DNA of 32,456 nt, taken from Haplomitrium mnioides. Lineage: Eukaryota; Marchantiophyta; Haplomitriopsida; Calobryales. Shown here in pieces: positions 32,095 to 32,456 of this stretch (position 1 is the stretch's first letter; each line of letters opens with the position of its first letter). A program made the position numbers and the translations under genes. Location: assembly GCA_049999725.1 (NCBI GenBank), contig JBNGIS010016746.1, positions 1 to 32,456 of the forward strand, written 5' to 3'. The notes under the pieces are model-generated. The model was not told the origin of the DNA. It made no database searches and was given only the letters and a program-made list of their open reading frames with translations.

Positions 32095-32456
32095 AAACAT
32101 TTTAGGGTCCATGCGTGCATCGACATCGAAGTCCATGCGCGCATGGACTTTGAGATCCAAGGGTGTATAGACTTCAAAGTCAATGCACGCATGGACTTCG
32201 ATAACTACATGCGCTTCGACTTTGAAGTCCATACGCACATGTACTTTGCGGTTCAAGAGCACCTAGACTTCGAAGTCCATGCACGTATGGACTTCGAAGT
32301 CCATACTCGCTTGGACTTCGAAGTCAATGCTCGCTTGGACTTCAAAGTCAATATGCGTAAGGACTTGAAAGTCACTGCACGTTTGGACTTCGAAGTCCAT
32401 GCGCGCATAGACTTGAAAGTCGATTTGCTTTTGAACTTCGAAGTCCATGCACGTAT
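32095..32456. repeat. 24-bp minisatellite of two abutting 12-bp palindromes, right block
   Basis: At least fourteen units, each starting GAC or a variant at 32122, 32146, 32170, 32194, 32218, 32242, 32266, 32290, 32314, 32338, 32362, 32386, 32410 and 32434, run to the window edge with no insertion or deletion. The consensus is GACTTCGAAGTC followed by CATGCGCGCATG; both are perfect palindromes (exact copies at 32266-32277 and 32134-32145). The unit is its own reverse complement, so both strands carry the same repeat. It lies just upstream (minus strand) of the methyltransferase-like exon, perhaps within an intron. Confidence 0.92.

Noticed and set aside
32263-32448. 61-codon minus-strand protein with MDFEVQ repeats as a real gene
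   Set aside because: A self-complementary 24-bp repeat gives such frames automatically; kept as a repeat and raised only as a finding.

Overview
The window looks like repeat-dominated nuclear DNA of a land plant with a large genome. It holds two decayed Ty1/copia fragments, a complete but inactivated Ty3/gypsy element nested in an older LTR of its own family, gene remnants with candidate spliceosomal introns, and no intact host gene that I can recognise. A DNA amino-methyltransferase-like remnant and a transposase-like remnant of a type I associate mainly with non-flowering plants hint at a gymnosperm, fern, lycophyte or bryophyte. That is inference; the species cannot be read from the sequence. 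A run of exactly 100 N (1808-1907) is an assembly gap.

Layout. (1) 1-1647: the 3' end of a + strand copia element (RT/RNase H, polypurine tract, short LTR). (2) 1648-5802: mostly unrecognised AT-rich DNA with the gap, a fragment resembling the gypsy LTR in opposite orientation, and a ~239-bp direct repeat. (3) 5803-7046: a second copia RT/RNase H remnant on the - strand, cut off at ~7047 by a truncated gypsy-type LTR (7049-7985). (4) 7986-21135: a full-length gypsy element on the - strand, with 5-bp target duplications CCAAT on both sides, ~3.5-3.7 kb LTRs, PBS and PPT candidates and the order gag-PR-RT-RNase H-IN. It inserted near one end of the older LTR, whose last ~69 bp resume at 21141-21209.

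(5) 21210-32456: an AT-rich region of different character. A + strand, intron-containing transposase-like pseudogene (about 23.5-27.4 kb) converges on a - strand beta-class DNA N6/N4 methyltransferase-like pseudogene (30757-32029). Between them lies a ~2.6-kb imperfect inverted repeat centred near 28985. A 24-bp minisatellite whose consensus is two abutting 12-bp palindromes occurs near 22.05 kb and fills 32.1 kb to the window end; shorter or longer repeats with similar palindromic cores lie in the intron and in the inverted-repeat arms.

How the parts relate: regions 1-4 are retrotransposon history (copia insertion, truncation, gypsy into gypsy LTR). Region 5 may be the decayed body of one large mobile element or a cluster of unrelated relics; the sequence alone does not decide this. 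Nearly every coding region has in-frame stops or frameshifts, so no active protein is expected from this window.
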